Source of the DNA: Streptomyces sp. NBC_00708 | Lineage (GTDB): Bacteria; Actinomycetota; Actinomycetes; Streptomycetales; Streptomycetaceae | Direction: 5' to 3' | NCBI GenBank assembly: GCA_036226585.1 | Contig: CP108997.1 | Coordinates: 1,674,001-1,738,000, forward strand | Length of the DNA stretch: 64,000 bases | Program-made: the position numbers and the translations under genes | Shown: positions 39,181-47,601 of the stretch, in pieces | Numbering within the stretch: position 1 is the first letter of the stretch | Layout of the letters: every line of letters starts with the position of its first letter | Notes under the pieces: generated by a model | Database searches by the model: none | Told to the model about the DNA's origin: nothing | What the model saw: only the letters and a program-made list of their open reading frames with translations

Positions 39181-39852
39181 CTAGTCCTTGTGCACGGTGC
39201 CGTCGGGGTCCAGGCCCTTGAAGGAGAGGAGGACGATCAGGATGCCGCCGCACACGATCGCGGAGTCGGCCAGGTTGAAGACGGCGAAGTGGGCGGGGGC
39301 GATGAAGTCCACCACCGCGCCCTCGAAGACGCCCGGCGCGCGGAAGATCCGGTCGGTGAGATTGCCCAGCGCCCCGCCGAGCAGCAGGCCGAGGGCGATG
39401 GCCCAGGGCAGGCTGTACAGCTTGCGCGCGAGCCGCGCGATCACCACGATGACGGTCGCCGCGATCACCGTGAAGATGATCGTGAACGCCTCGCCGACGC
39501 CGAACGCGGCGCCCGCGTTGCGGATGGCGTCGAGCTTGAGCCAGTCGCCCAGGAGCTCGATCGGCTCCTGGTGCTCCAGCTTGGCCACCACGAGCATCTT
39601 GCTGCCCAGGTCGAGCAGGTAGGCGACGAGCGCGACGCAGAACAGCAGGATGATGCGGCGCCGGCGGGTGGCCGGCGACCGGTCGACCGCCGCTTCCGCC
39701 TCGGCTTCCACGTCGGCAGCGGTCGCGCCGGTGTCCTGCCCGTCCGCCGCACCGGCTTCCGGGGAAGCGGCCGCGCCGTCCGGCGCGGTCTCGCCGCTTC
39801 CCTCAGCCCCGGTGATGTCCGGCGTACCGATGATGCGCTCCGCCTCTGCCAC
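39181..39852 (-). CDS. lspA: lipoprotein signal peptidase
   Basis: LspA cuts signal peptides from prolipoproteins in the membrane. The 223-aa protein has four membrane helices after residue 66. The two catalytic aspartates are Asp167 in GNLTDRIFR and Asp196 in FNLADSAI. The N-terminal 60 residues are an acidic Ala/Glu/Asp-rich extension, about 45 longer than E. coli LspA and probably disordered. It leads the lspA-rluD-GNAT operon and lies 57 bases from the end of the DksA-like gene. Confidence 0.95.
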   Translation of the reverse strand: MAEAERIIGTPDITGAEGSGETAPDGAAASPEAGAADGQDTGATAADVEAEAEAAVDRSPATRRRRIILLFCVALVAYLLDLGSKMLVVAKLEHQEPIELLGDWLKLDAIRNAGAAFGVGEAFTIIFTVIAATVIVVIARLARKLYSLPWAIALGLLLGGALGNLTDRIFRAPGVFEGAVVDFIAPAHFAVFNLADSAIVCGGILIVLLSFKGLDPDGTVHKD

Positions 39853-39909
39853 GTGAGTCCCTCAACCTAGTTCCCGATTGAGAACGAGGGTACGGCACAG
39901 GTGTGCGGA

Positions 39910-40572
39910 TCAGCCTCGTCGTTCCTGCTTCTGTTTGTCCTCGACACACAGCGTGGCCCGGGGAAACGCCTGCATCCGCGCCTTGCCGATCGGCTTGCCG
40001 CAGACCTCGCAGAGTCCGTACGTACCGGCCTCCAGCCGGGCCAGGGCCCGCTCGGTCTGGTCCAGCATCTCCTGGGCGTTGGCGGCGAGCTGCATCTCGT
40101 GCTCACGGGTGATGTTCTTGGTGCCCGTGTCGGCCTCGTCGTCACCGGCCCCGTCGCCGGAGTCCCGCATCAGCCCGGCAAGCGCCAGCCCCGAGGCCTC
40201 CAGCTCGTTGCGGAGCCGGGTGCTCTCGCCGGTCAGCTCGTCCCGCGCGGACGCGACCTCCTCCGGCGTCCAGGGGTCCTCGCCCGGCCGTACGGCCAGC
40301 TCTCCCGGCGCCGTGGCGACCCGGGCGGGCGGCACGGGTGCCGTGTCCTCGTCCACGGTCCGGGTCCTGGCCGCGCTCTTCTTGGCTACCACTGTGTGGG
40401 CTCCCGTCTGCTCGGCGGCCTCGGCCGCCCCCGTGGTCTCCGGGGCCTCGGCGGCCCCGGTCTTCTTCGGCGCGGTCCGGCCGCTCGCCGCCTTCTTCGC
40501 TGCGGACGCCGTCTTCTTCGCCGCGGCCTTCTTCGCCGGCGCCTTCTTCCCGGGCGCCTTCTTCTCCACCAT
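39910..40572 (-). CDS. TraR/DksA-like protein with Lys/Ala-rich histone-like tail
   Basis: This is a 220-aa protein. Residues 1-40 are a Lys/Ala/Pro-rich tail (APGKKAPAKKAAAKK) like the C-terminus of histone H1 or the tails of actinobacterial HU. Residues about 100-180 form a coiled coil (EEVASARDELTGESTRLRNELEASG, EMLDQTERALARLEAGTYG). The DksA zinc finger is CEVCGKPI...ATLCVEDKQ: Cys188, Cys191 and Cys209 are present, but the fourth position (212) is Asp. DksA proteins bind RNA polymerase through the secondary channel. Whether this one keeps zinc is uncertain. It starts at ATG 40572 and is divergent from ileS. Confidence 0.87.
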   Translation of the reverse strand: MVEKKAPGKKAPAKKAAAKKTASAAKKAASGRTAPKKTGAAEAPETTGAAEAAEQTGAHTVVAKKSAARTRTVDEDTAPVPPARVATAPGELAVRPGEDPWTPEEVASARDELTGESTRLRNELEASGLALAGLMRDSGDGAGDDEADTGTKNITREHEMQLAANAQEMLDQTERALARLEAGTYGLCEVCGKPIGKARMQAFPRATLCVEDKQKQERRG

Positions 40573-40846
40573 GGCCGCGGCCCCTTCACGCAGTGTGATC
40601 TTGCTCGCGAGTCGTGCTGGGACGATAAGTCGACCCCAGCCCCGCGGCAACGGGGCACGCCGCCGCACCGCCCCTCCCCGTTTCCGGATCACCGCGTGCC
40701 TGCATCCGTTGTGCCCAGCTCCCCGCCGGGTAATCCGGCTTTCCGCCGCGTGCCGGGCCGCGCCCCGGCCCCGTACGGCCCGTATGGCCATTCGGGTCAC
40801 GCGCCGGCCCTCCGTAAACCGGGCGGACGCCGTGCCCGTGGGCCCG

Positions 40847-40852
40847 TACACT
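40847..40852 (+). promoter_or_regulatory. -10 element of the ileS promoter
   Basis: TACACT matches the TAnnnT form of Streptomyces housekeeping promoters. It lies 7 bases before about 40859, where the T-box leader should begin. A poor -35 (CGGACG) sits 17 bases upstream at 40824-40829. The 274 bases between the dksA-like start and this element hold no gene that I can see. Confidence 0.5.
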
Positions 40853-40858
40853 GGCCCC

Positions 40859-41115
40859 AGCGAGAGGCGTGGATGGGACGAGTAGCGTCGTACGCAGCCA
40901 GCAGCGACCCGGGGACGGTGGGAGCCCGGGGGCGAGCGCGTCGTGAAGATCACCCCGGAGCCGCCGGAAGAAAGCCCCGAGGGGCCAGTAGAACCGGCAT
41001 CGCACCCCAATGAGGGGGCCCGGGGCGCACGCCCGGGGCCAAGGAGGGTGGTACCGCGGGGACCGGCGTCGGTTCTCGTCCCTCCGACGGAAGTGGAAGA
41101 CGTCCGCCGGAGGAA
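40859..41115 (+). promoter_or_regulatory. translational T-box leader of ileS, specifier AUC (Ile)
   Basis: The leader carries the AGUA half of the specifier-loop motif at 40881-40884 and, across the stem, GAA followed by G-AUC-A with the isoleucine codon AUC at 40949-40951. The T-box consensus AGGGTGGTACCGCG is at 41045-41058 and can pair with the 3' acceptor end of uncharged tRNA-Ile. CCCTCC at 41080-41085 can pair either with GGAGGG at 41043-41048 (antisequestrator) or with the ileS ribosome site GGAGG at 41109-41113 (sequestrator). There is no T-tract terminator. This is the translational type known from actinobacterial ileS. Confidence 0.9.
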
Positions 41116-41123
41116 GCCCGCAC

Positions 41124-44100
41124 ATGACATCGCCGCAGTACCGCCAGGTACCCGCCCAGGTCGACCTGCCCGCGCTCGAGCACGCCGTGCTCGACTTCTG
41201 GCGCGACAACAAGGTCTTCGACAAGAGCCTCGACCAGTCCGAGGGCCGCCCCGAGTGGGTGTTCTACGAGGGCCCGCCGACCGCCAACGGCATGCCCGGC
41301 GCCCACCACATCGAGGCCCGCGTCTTCAAGGACGTCTTCCCCCGCTTCCGGACCATGCAGGGCTACCACGTGGGCCGCAAGGCCGGCTGGGACTGTCACG
41401 GCCTGCCGGTCGAGCTGGCGGTCGAGAAGGAGCTGGGCTTCAACGGCAAGAAGGACATCGAGGCGTACGGCATCGCCGAGTTCAACGCCAAGTGCCGTGA
41501 GTCCGTGACCCGGCACACCGACGCCTTCACCGAGCTGACGACCCGCATGGGCTACTGGGTCGACCTCGACAACGCGTACCGCACGATGGACCCCGAGTAC
41601 GTCGAGTCCGTGTGGTGGTCGCTGAAGGAGATCTTCAACAAGGGCCTGCTGGTCCAGGACCACCGCGTCGCCCCCTGGTGCCCGCGCTGCGGCACCGGCC
41701 TGTCCGACCACGAGCTGGCGCAGGGCTACGAGACGGTCGTCGACCCCTCGGTCTTCGTCCGCTTCCCGCTCACCTCCGGCCCGCTGGCCGGCGAGGCGGC
41801 GCTCCTGGTCTGGACGACGACCCCGTGGACCCTGGTCTCCAACACCGCCGTGGCCGCGCACCCGGACGTCACCTACGTCGTCGCGACGAACGGCGAGGAG
41901 AAGCTCGTCGTCGCGCAGCCGCTGGCCGAGAAGGCGCTCGGCGAGGGCTGGGAGCTCACCGGCCAGTCGTTCACGGGCCGCGAGATGGAGCGCTGGACCT
42001 ACGAGCGCCCGTTCGCCCTGGTGGACTTCCCCGCGCCCGCGCACTACGTCGTCAACGCCGAGTACGTGACGACCGAGGACGGTACGGGTCTGGTCCACCA
42101 GTCCCCCGCCTTCGGTGCCGACGACCTTCTGGTCTGCAAGGCGTACGGGCTGCCGGTGGTGAACCCGGTCCGCCCCGACGGCACCTTCGAGGAGGACCTG
42201 CCGCTGGTCGGCGGCGTCTTCTTCAAGAAGGCCGACGAGGCCCTGACCGAGGACCTGAACGACCGCGGCCTGCTCTTCCGCCACGTCCCCTACGAGCACA
42301 GCTACCCGCACTGCTGGCGCTGCCACACCGCGCTGCTGTACTACGCGCAGCCGTCCTGGTACATCCGCACGACCGCCGTCAAGGACCGTCTCCTCGAGGA
42401 GAACGAGAAGACCAACTGGTTCCCGGACTCGGTCAAGCACGGCCGCTTCGGCGACTGGCTGACCAACAACGTCGACTGGGCGCTGTCCCGCAACCGCTAC
42501 TGGGGCACCCCGCTGCCCATCTGGCGCTGCGAGGACGGCCACCTCACCTGCGTGGGGTCCCGCGCCGAGCTGGGCGAGCTCGCCGGCACCGACCTCTCGG
42601 GCCTCGACCCGCACCGGCCGTTCATCGACGAGATCACGTTCACCTGCACGCACGAGAGCTGCCAGCTGGAGGCGTACCGGGTCCCGGAGGTCATCGACGC
42701 CTGGTACGACTCGGGCTCGATGCCGTTCGCGCAGTGGGGCTACCCGTACAAGAACAAGGAGGTCTTCGAGAGCCGCTACCCGGCGCAGTTCATCTCGGAG
42801 GCCATCGACCAGACCCGCGGCTGGTTCTACACGCTGATGGCGATCGGCACCCTGGTCTTCGACAGGTCCAGCTACGAGAACGTCGTCTGCCTCGGCCACA
42901 TCCTCGCCGAGGACGGCCGCAAGATGTCCAAGCACCTGGGCAACATCCTCCAGCCGATCCCGCTCATGGACCAGCACGGCGCGGACGCGGTCCGCTGGTT
43001 CATGGCGGCCGGCGGCTCCCCCTGGGCGGCCCGGCGCGTGGGCCACGGCACCATCCAGGAGGTCGTCCGCAAGACGCTCCTCACGTACTGGAACACGGTC
43101 GCCTTCCAGGCCCTGTACGCCCGTACGTCCGGCTGGGCGCCCTCGGCCGCGGACCCGGTCCCCGCCGACCGCACGGTCCTGGACCGCTGGCTGCTCAGCG
43201 AGCTGAACACTCTGGTCGACGAGGCCACGCAGGCGCTGGAGGGCTACGACACCCAGCGCGCCGGCAAGCTGCTCTCCGCGTTCGTCGACGACCTGTCCAA
43301 CTGGTACGTGCGCCGCTCCCGCCGCCGCTTCTGGCAGGGCGACAAGGCGGCGCTGCGCACGCTGCACGAGGTCGTCGAGACGGTGACCCGGCTGATGGCC
43401 CCGCTGACCCCGTTCATCACCGAGCGGGTCTGGCAGGACCTGGTCGTGCCGGTCACCCCGGACGCCCCGGAGTCCGTCCACCTGTCCTCCTGGCCGAAGG
43501 CGGACCCGTCGGCGACCGACCCGGCCCTCTCGGCGCAGATGGCGCTCGTGCGGCGCCTGGTGGAGCTGGGCCGGGCCACGCGGGCCGAGTCGGGTGTCAA
43601 GACCCGTCAGCCGCTCTCCCGCGCCCTGGTCGCCGCCTCGGGCTTCGAGGCCCTCTCCCCGGAGCTGCGCGCCCAGATCACGGAGGAGCTGAACGTCGCC
43701 TCGCTGGCCTCCCTCTCCGAGGTGGGCGGCTCGCTCGTCGACACGACGGCCAAGGCGAACTTCCGGGCGCTCGGCAAGCGGTTCGGCAAGGGCGTCCAGG
43801 CGGTGGCCAAGGCGGTGGCGAACGCGGACGCGGCGGCGCTTTCCCTGGCCCTGCGTGAGGGCACGGCCTCGGTGGAGGTCGACGGCGAGCAGGTCACCCT
43901 CTCCCCCGACGAGGTCATCATCACGGAGACCCCGCGCGAGGGCTGGTCGGTCGCCTCCGACTCGGGCGCGACGGTCGCCCTGGACCTGGAGATCACGCCG
44001 GAGCTCCGGCGCGCGGGCCTGGCCCGTGACGCGATCCGCCTGATCCAGGAGGCCCGCAAGAACAGCGGCCTGGACGTCGCGGACCGCATCGCCGTCCGCT

Positions 44101-44267
44101 GGACCTCCACGTCGCCCGCGACGGCGGAGGCCCTGACCGAACACGCGGCTCTGATCGCGGACGAGGTCCTGGCGCTGGACTACGCACAGGGCGAGGCGGA
44201 CGCCGCGTACGGCGCCCCGTTCGAGGACGAGGGCCTGTCCCTGACGTTCCGCCTCCGCAAGGCGTAG
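41124..44267 (+). CDS. ileS: isoleucyl-tRNA synthetase, type 2 with GxHH signature
   Basis: This 1047-aa class I synthetase charges tRNA-Ile. The Rossmann fold begins FYEGPPTANGMPGAHHIEAR. The usual HxGH signature is replaced by GAHH at 59-62. KMSKH is at 600-604 in EDGRKMSKHLGN. The CP1 editing domain includes VWTTTPWTLVSNTA, and the C-terminal part is the long tail (DUF5915-like, VDTTAKANFRALGKRFGKG) found in the eukaryote-like IleRS2 group. IleRS2 enzymes tend to resist mupirocin. Expression is set by the T-box in the leader. The ATG at 41124 follows GGAGG at 11 bases. A strong terminator follows. Confidence 0.97.
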   Translation: MTSPQYRQVPAQVDLPALEHAVLDFWRDNKVFDKSLDQSEGRPEWVFYEGPPTANGMPGAHHIEARVFKDVFPRFRTMQGYHVGRKAGWDCHGLPVELAVEKELGFNGKKDIEAYGIAEFNAKCRESVTRHTDAFTELTTRMGYWVDLDNAYRTMDPEYVESVWWSLKEIFNKGLLVQDHRVAPWCPRCGTGLSDHELAQGYETVVDPSVFVRFPLTSGPLAGEAALLVWTTTPWTLVSNTAVAAHPDVTYVVATNGEEKLVVAQPLAEKALGEGWELTGQSFTGREMERWTYERPFALVDFPAPAHYVVNAEYVTTEDGTGLVHQSPAFGADDLLVCKAYGLPVVNPVRPDGTFEEDLPLVGGVFFKKADEALTEDLNDRGLLFRHVPYEHSYPHCWRCHTALLYYAQPSWYIRTTAVKDRLLEENEKTNWFPDSVKHGRFGDWLTNNVDWALSRNRYWGTPLPIWRCEDGHLTCVGSRAELGELAGTDLSGLDPHRPFIDEITFTCTHESCQLEAYRVPEVIDAWYDSGSMPFAQWGYPYKNKEVFESRYPAQFISEAIDQTRGWFYTLMAIGTLVFDRSSYENVVCLGHILAEDGRKMSKHLGNILQPIPLMDQHGADAVRWFMAAGGSPWAARRVGHGTIQEVVRKTLLTYWNTVAFQALYARTSGWAPSAADPVPADRTVLDRWLLSELNTLVDEATQALEGYDTQRAGKLLSAFVDDLSNWYVRRSRRRFWQGDKAALRTLHEVVETVTRLMAPLTPFITERVWQDLVVPVTPDAPESVHLSSWPKADPSATDPALSAQMALVRRLVELGRATRAESGVKTRQPLSRALVAASGFEALSPELRAQITEELNVASLASLSEVGGSLVDTTAKANFRALGKRFGKGVQAVAKAVANADAAALSLALREGTASVEVDGEQVTLSPDEVIITETPREGWSVASDSGATVALDLEITPELRRAGLARDAIRLIQEARKNSGLDVADRIAVRWTSTSPATAEALTEHAALIADEVLALDYAQGEADAAYGAPFEDEGLSLTFRLRKA

Positions 44268-44285
44268 CCGTAACCACACCCCCAG

Positions 44286-44317
44286 GGGCCCGGCCGGAGA
44301 ACGCTCCGGCCGGGCCC
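44286..44317 (+). terminator. ileS terminator
   Basis: The perfect 14-base arms GGGCCCGGCCGGAG and CTCCGGCCGGGCCC are separated by AACG and followed by TTT. It lies 18 bases beyond the ileS stop. Confidence 0.88.
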
Positions 44318-44333
44318 TTTGCTGTTCCCCTAC

Positions 44334-44404
44334 CCGCCCCTTCCCGAAACTGGGGCTCCGCCCCAGACCCCGCGCCTCAAACGCCGGCGAGGCTGATCTT
44401 TGCC
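44334..44404 (-). repeat. Streptomyces intergenic repeat, copy 2
   Basis: Read on the minus strand this is GATCAGCCTCGCCGGCGTTT, GAGGCGCGGGGTC, a 7-bp stem (CTGGGGC ... GCCCCAG, plus-strand 44350-44366), then TTTCGGGAAGGGGCGGG. It matches copy 1 in order and sequence, in the opposite direction to copy 3 just beyond it. Confidence 0.88.
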
Positions 44405-44427
44405 ACGTATCTGCGGCGACAGGAGCG

Positions 44428-44484
44428 AAAATCAAGCCCCTCCGGCGATTGAGGAGCGGGGGCACGGGGGCAGCGCCCCCGCAA
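44428..44484 (+). repeat. Streptomyces intergenic repeat, copy 3
   Basis: AAATCAAGCCCCTCCGGCGA is followed by TTGAGGAGCGGGGG and a 7-bp stem with a 3-base loop at 44465-44481 (CGGGGGC AGC GCCCCCG). It faces copy 2 across about 23 bases. The 322-bp interval between ileS and divIVA holds only these two copies and two terminators. Confidence 0.88.
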
Positions 44485-44513
44485 CGGCGCCGCAGCAGGC
44501 CGCGCACGCAAAA

Positions 44514-44548
44514 GGGCCGGGCCCCGGGGAAACCCCGGGGCCCGGCCC
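44514..44548 (-). terminator. divIVA terminator
   Basis: The perfect 16-base arms GGGCCGGGCCCCGGGG and CCCCGGGGCCCGGCCC flank AAA. On the minus strand the stem is followed by TTTTGCG. It lies 41 bases beyond the divIVA stop and should end the long division-cluster transcript. Confidence 0.9.
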
Positions 44549-44589
44549 TCAGCCTGCCGACGGCTACGCGCTCAACGAGCGCGCCCCGC

Positions 44590-45726
44590 TCAGTTGTCGT
44601 CCTCGTCGATCAGAAAGCCCCGCATCGGCGACGGCGCCTGCTGCATCGGCTGCGGCGCCTGCGGCCGCACCGGCGCCATCGGCTGCGTCATCGCCGGGGA
44701 CATCTGCTGCTGACCGCCGTAGGACGGGCCACCGCCCATGGACGGGTTGCCGCCGCCCATCGACTGGTTGCCGTGACCGCCGTGGTTGCCGCCCATGGTG
44801 TGCCCCATGGCACCCGCACCGGCCGGAGCCAGCGAGGGCGACGGCGGCAGCGACGCGGCGGCCGGGGTGCGCGGCGGAGCCAGCGAGTCGTCCGCCTGGG
44901 TCTCCAGCTGACGCAGCTGGCTCTCCAGGTAGGACTTCAGACGGGTCCGGTACTCGCGCTCGAAGCCGCGCAGGTCCTCGACCTTGCGCTCCAGCGTCGC
45001 GCGGGCCGACTCCAGCGAGCCCATCGCCACGCGGTGCTTCTCCTGCGCGTCCCGCTCCAGCGCGTCCGCCTTGGCGCGGGCGTCCCGCTCCAGGCCCTCG
45101 GCGCGGCTGCGCGCCTCGCCGACGATCTTGTTGGCCTCGGAACGGGCCTCCGCGATCGCCTGGTCGGCGGTCTGCTGGGCCAGGGACAGGACACGGGCGG
45201 CGCTGTCGCCACCGGGGCCCTGCTGCTGCATCTGCGGCGGCGGCTGCATCTGCTGCATCTGCTGCTGCGGGTTGTGACCGCCCATGGGGCCGCCCATCGG
45301 TCCGCCCATGGGACCACCCTGCATCGGGCCGGGGCCGTGGGGGCCCTGCGGACCGGGACCGTGCGGGCCCTGGGGGCCGTGGCCGCTGGGACCGGCGGGC
45401 AGCTGCGGAGCACCACCGGGCAGCTGGGGGGGACCCATCTGCGGGGGCTGCTGCTGGACCGGCGGGCCCGATATGGCGGCGGGCACCGGCGCACCGGGCC
45501 GGTCCTGCTGCTCCGGCGGCTTGCGCATACCCTGCTGCTGGTTCTGCGCGGCGGCACGCGTGGCGGCGGCCAGCTTGGCGCGCAGGTCCTCGTTCTCACG
45601 GAGCAGGCGGGTCAGCTCCGACTCGACCTCGTCGAGGAAGGCATCGACCTCGTCCTCGTCGTAGCCCTCTCGGAGGCGGACCGTCGTGAACTGCTTGTTC
45701 CGCACGTCCTCGGGAGTCAGCGGCAT
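44590..45726 (-). CDS. divIVA: DivIVA polar growth scaffold
   Basis: DivIVA (Wag31 in mycobacteria) gathers at hyphal tips and recruits the machinery for apical growth. It is essential in Streptomyces. The 378-aa protein has the N-terminal DivIVA domain (MPLTPEDVRNKQFTTVRLREGYDEDEVDAFLDEVE), a Pro/Gln/Gly-rich insert at about 60-165 containing repeats of GPQGPHGPGP and GGPMGGPM, a coiled coil at about 170-275, and a Met/Gly-rich tail ending FLIDEDDN. It is the last gene of the cluster, 49 bases beyond yggT. Confidence 0.97.
   Translation of the reverse strand: MPLTPEDVRNKQFTTVRLREGYDEDEVDAFLDEVESELTRLLRENEDLRAKLAAATRAAAQNQQQGMRKPPEQQDRPGAPVPAAISGPPVQQQPPQMGPPQLPGGAPQLPAGPSGHGPQGPHGPGPQGPHGPGPMQGGPMGGPMGGPMGGHNPQQQMQQMQPPPQMQQQGPGGDSAARVLSLAQQTADQAIAEARSEANKIVGEARSRAEGLERDARAKADALERDAQEKHRVAMGSLESARATLERKVEDLRGFEREYRTRLKSYLESQLRQLETQADDSLAPPRTPAAASLPPSPSLAPAGAGAMGHTMGGNHGGHGNQSMGGGNPSMGGGPSYGGQQQMSPAMTQPMAPVRPQAPQPMQQAPSPMRGFLIDEDDN
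45235..45480. repeat. low-complexity segment coding the DivIVA insert
   Basis: Short in-frame tandem repeats code for QQMQQMQ, GGPMGGPMGGPMGG and two copies of GPQGPHGPG. The units are 9 to 27 bases, all multiples of three, so length changes would keep the frame. This is the linker between the DivIVA domain and the coiled coil, where length variation between species is expected. Confidence 0.8.
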
Positions 45727-45775
45727 CTCTTCTTCACCTCTACGTAGTCGTCGGCAGTCGGCAAGACCGTATCGC

Positions 45776-46060
45776 TCACAGCCTGACCACGATGCTGATC
45801 AGGATGGAAACGATGATCATCAGAACGAAGAAGGACAGGTCGAGTGCCACGCCCCCTAGACGCAGCGGCGGGATGAACCGCCGCAGGAGCTTGAGCGGTG
45901 GATCGGTGACCGTGTAGGTCGTCTCCAGGACGACCACCATCGGCTTGCCCGGCTGCCATGAACGTGCGAACTGGAAGACGTAGTCCATGACGAGCCGGAA
46001 GATCAGCACGATGAGGAAACACATCAACGCGATGTAGACAACACTTTGTGCGACGCCCAT
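45776..46060 (-). CDS. yggT: YggT family membrane protein
   Basis: This is a 94-aa protein with two membrane helices (about 6-26 and 70-92) and the family motif between them: YVFQFARSWQPGKP ... TVTDPPLKLLRRFIPPLRLGGVALDLSF. It is the YlmG/YggT protein found next to sepF in Gram-positive bacteria and cyanobacteria, where it is linked to division-site or membrane organisation. It lies 72 bases downstream of sepF and just before divIVA. Confidence 0.93.
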   Translation of the reverse strand: MGVAQSVVYIALMCFLIVLIFRLVMDYVFQFARSWQPGKPMVVVLETTYTVTDPPLKLLRRFIPPLRLGGVALDLSFFVLMIIVSILISIVVRL

Positions 46061-46132
46061 CTCTCGCGCTTCCCTCTCCCCTGGCTCTCGTAGCTCCGGC
46101 CTCGCGGCCGGGTTGTTCCCGGTGTCGTGTTC

Positions 46133-46750
46133 TCAGCTCTGGTTGAAGAATCCGCCCTCTGCGATGCGGGCCTTGTCCTCCGCCGTGACATCGACGTTAG
46201 CAGGCGACAACAGGAACACCTTCTGTGTCACTCGCTCAATGCTGCCATGGAGACCGAAGACGAGTCCCGCGGCAAAGTCGACAAGTCGCTTTGCGTCCGT
46301 ATCGTCCATCTCCGTGAGATTCATGATCACCGGAGTGCCCTCACGGAAGTGTTCCCCGATGGTACGGGCCTCGTTGTAGGTCCTGGGGTGCAGCGTGGTG
46401 ATCCGGTAGGGCTCCCGCTCGGACACGACCTTGGGCATGATCACCGGTGCGTTCTTCTCCATGTTCGGACGTTCAGGTGTGATGGATGCCACGGGTGCGA
46501 TCCGGGCGGGTCGTTCGCGCTCCGCGGGGATCTGGACGGGCTCCCGCTGCGCCGGCGGCTGTACCGCTCGTACCGGTTCGTCCCGCTCCCGGTCGCGCTC
46601 CACCTGATGCGCGGGCTGGTGCCGGCGCCGGTCGCGCTCGGGCTCCGGCTCGGGTTCGAATTCGTCGTCGGGGTCGAACCCCGGACCGTCGTACCCATCG
46701 TCCTCCACGAGGCCGAGGTAGACCGCCATCTTGCGCATCGCGCCGGCCAT
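46133..46750 (-). CDS. sepF: cell division protein SepF
   Basis: SepF binds the FtsZ tail and the membrane, anchoring the Z-ring. This matters here because no ftsA lies in the cluster. The 205-aa protein has an N-terminal membrane-binding helix ([18 protein letters not shown]), a charged linker rich in Glu, Arg and Pro (about 20-95), and the SepF core ([35 protein letters not shown] ... [29 protein letters not shown]). The 125-bp gap from yggS is long for this cluster and contains an AT-rich patch (ATATTTTC), so it may carry its own promoter. Confidence 0.96.
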   Translation of the reverse strand: MAGAMRKMAVYLGLVEDDGYDGPGFDPDDEFEPEPEPERDRRRHQPAHQVERDRERDEPVRAVQPPAQREPVQIPAERERPARIAPVASITPERPNMEKNAPVIMPKVVSEREPYRITTLHPRTYNEARTIGEHFREGTPVIMNLTEMDDTDAKRLVDFAAGLVFGLHGSIERVTQKVFLLSPANVDVTAEDKARIAEGGFFNQS

Positions 46751-46875
46751 GCTCTGAGTCCTCCGCTCTGTGGTGGATCGGCATCTGTCACCAAGTGCCC
46801 GCGATCCACTCCGGCCTGCCCGCCCTGGGCGGTAATGACCATATTTTCTGCTGTGGTCCGACTTGCTTGGCGACG

Positions 46876-47595
46876 TTACCCGAGCCCGGGTCGGACTCCG
46901 AGTACCGCAGTACCGACGCGCACATGTGTCGCTCCGGCCGCGATCGCGTCCTCGAGGTCCGCACTCATCCCTGCGGAGACCATGTTCGCAGCCGGATGGT
47001 TCCCGCGCAGCCGGGATGAGAATTCCATCAGCCGGTCGAACGCGGCCCGTTGCCGCCCGGCGAAGGGCCCGGCGAGGGGCGCGACGGTCATCAGCCCGTC
47101 CAGCCGCAGTCCGGGCGCGGCGGCGACCGCGTCCGCCAACTCCTCGATCCCGTCCGGGGCCACGCCACCCCGGGCACCCCGCTCGCCGCTCTCCGCGTCG
47201 AGCGCGACCTGGAGGAGACAGCCGAGTTCACGACCGCCCCGCCCGGCCGCCGACGAGAGGGCGGTCACCAGCTTCGTACGGTCCACCGACTGCACGACAT
47301 CGGCATAACCGGCCACCGAACGAACCTTGTTGGTCTGCAATTGACCGACAAAGTGCCAGGAGAGGGAAAGATCCGCACATGCGGCCGCCTTGGGGGCCGC
47401 GTCCTGGTCACGGTTCTCCGCGACCTGGCGCACACCGAGTCCGTGCAGAATCCGCACATCGCTCGCGGGGTAGGTCTTGGTGACCACGATGAGGGTCACC
47501 TCGTCCCGCGCGCGCCCGGCCGCGGCACAGGCCGAGGCGATCCGCTCCTCCACCCGCGCCAGATTGGCGGCGAGTTGTTCCTTGCGTTCCGTCAT
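46876..47595 (-). CDS. yggS: YggS family PLP homeostasis protein
   Basis: This is a 239-aa PLP-binding protein (YlmE/PROSC family), thought to balance cellular pyridoxal phosphate. The PLP lysine is Lys40 in [12 protein letters not shown]. The later motifs are [23 protein letters not shown] and [27 protein letters not shown]. It is a single alanine-racemase-like barrel without catalytic function. It sits between pgeF and sepF, as in many Gram-positive bacteria. Confidence 0.94.
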   Translation of the reverse strand: MTERKEQLAANLARVEERIASACAAAGRARDEVTLIVVTKTYPASDVRILHGLGVRQVAENRDQDAAPKAAACADLSLSWHFVGQLQTNKVRSVAGYADVVQSVDRTKLVTALSSAAGRGGRELGCLLQVALDAESGERGARGGVAPDGIEELADAVAAAPGLRLDGLMTVAPLAGPFAGRQRAAFDRLMEFSSRLRGNHPAANMVSAGMSADLEDAIAAGATHVRVGTAVLGVRPGLG

Positions 47596-47601
47596 GCCCT
47601 A

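Noticed and set aside
40950..44507. 1185-codon minus-strand open frame opposite ileS
   Set aside because: It lies antisense to a complete synthetase, runs across the T-box and repeats, and has shadow-type composition.
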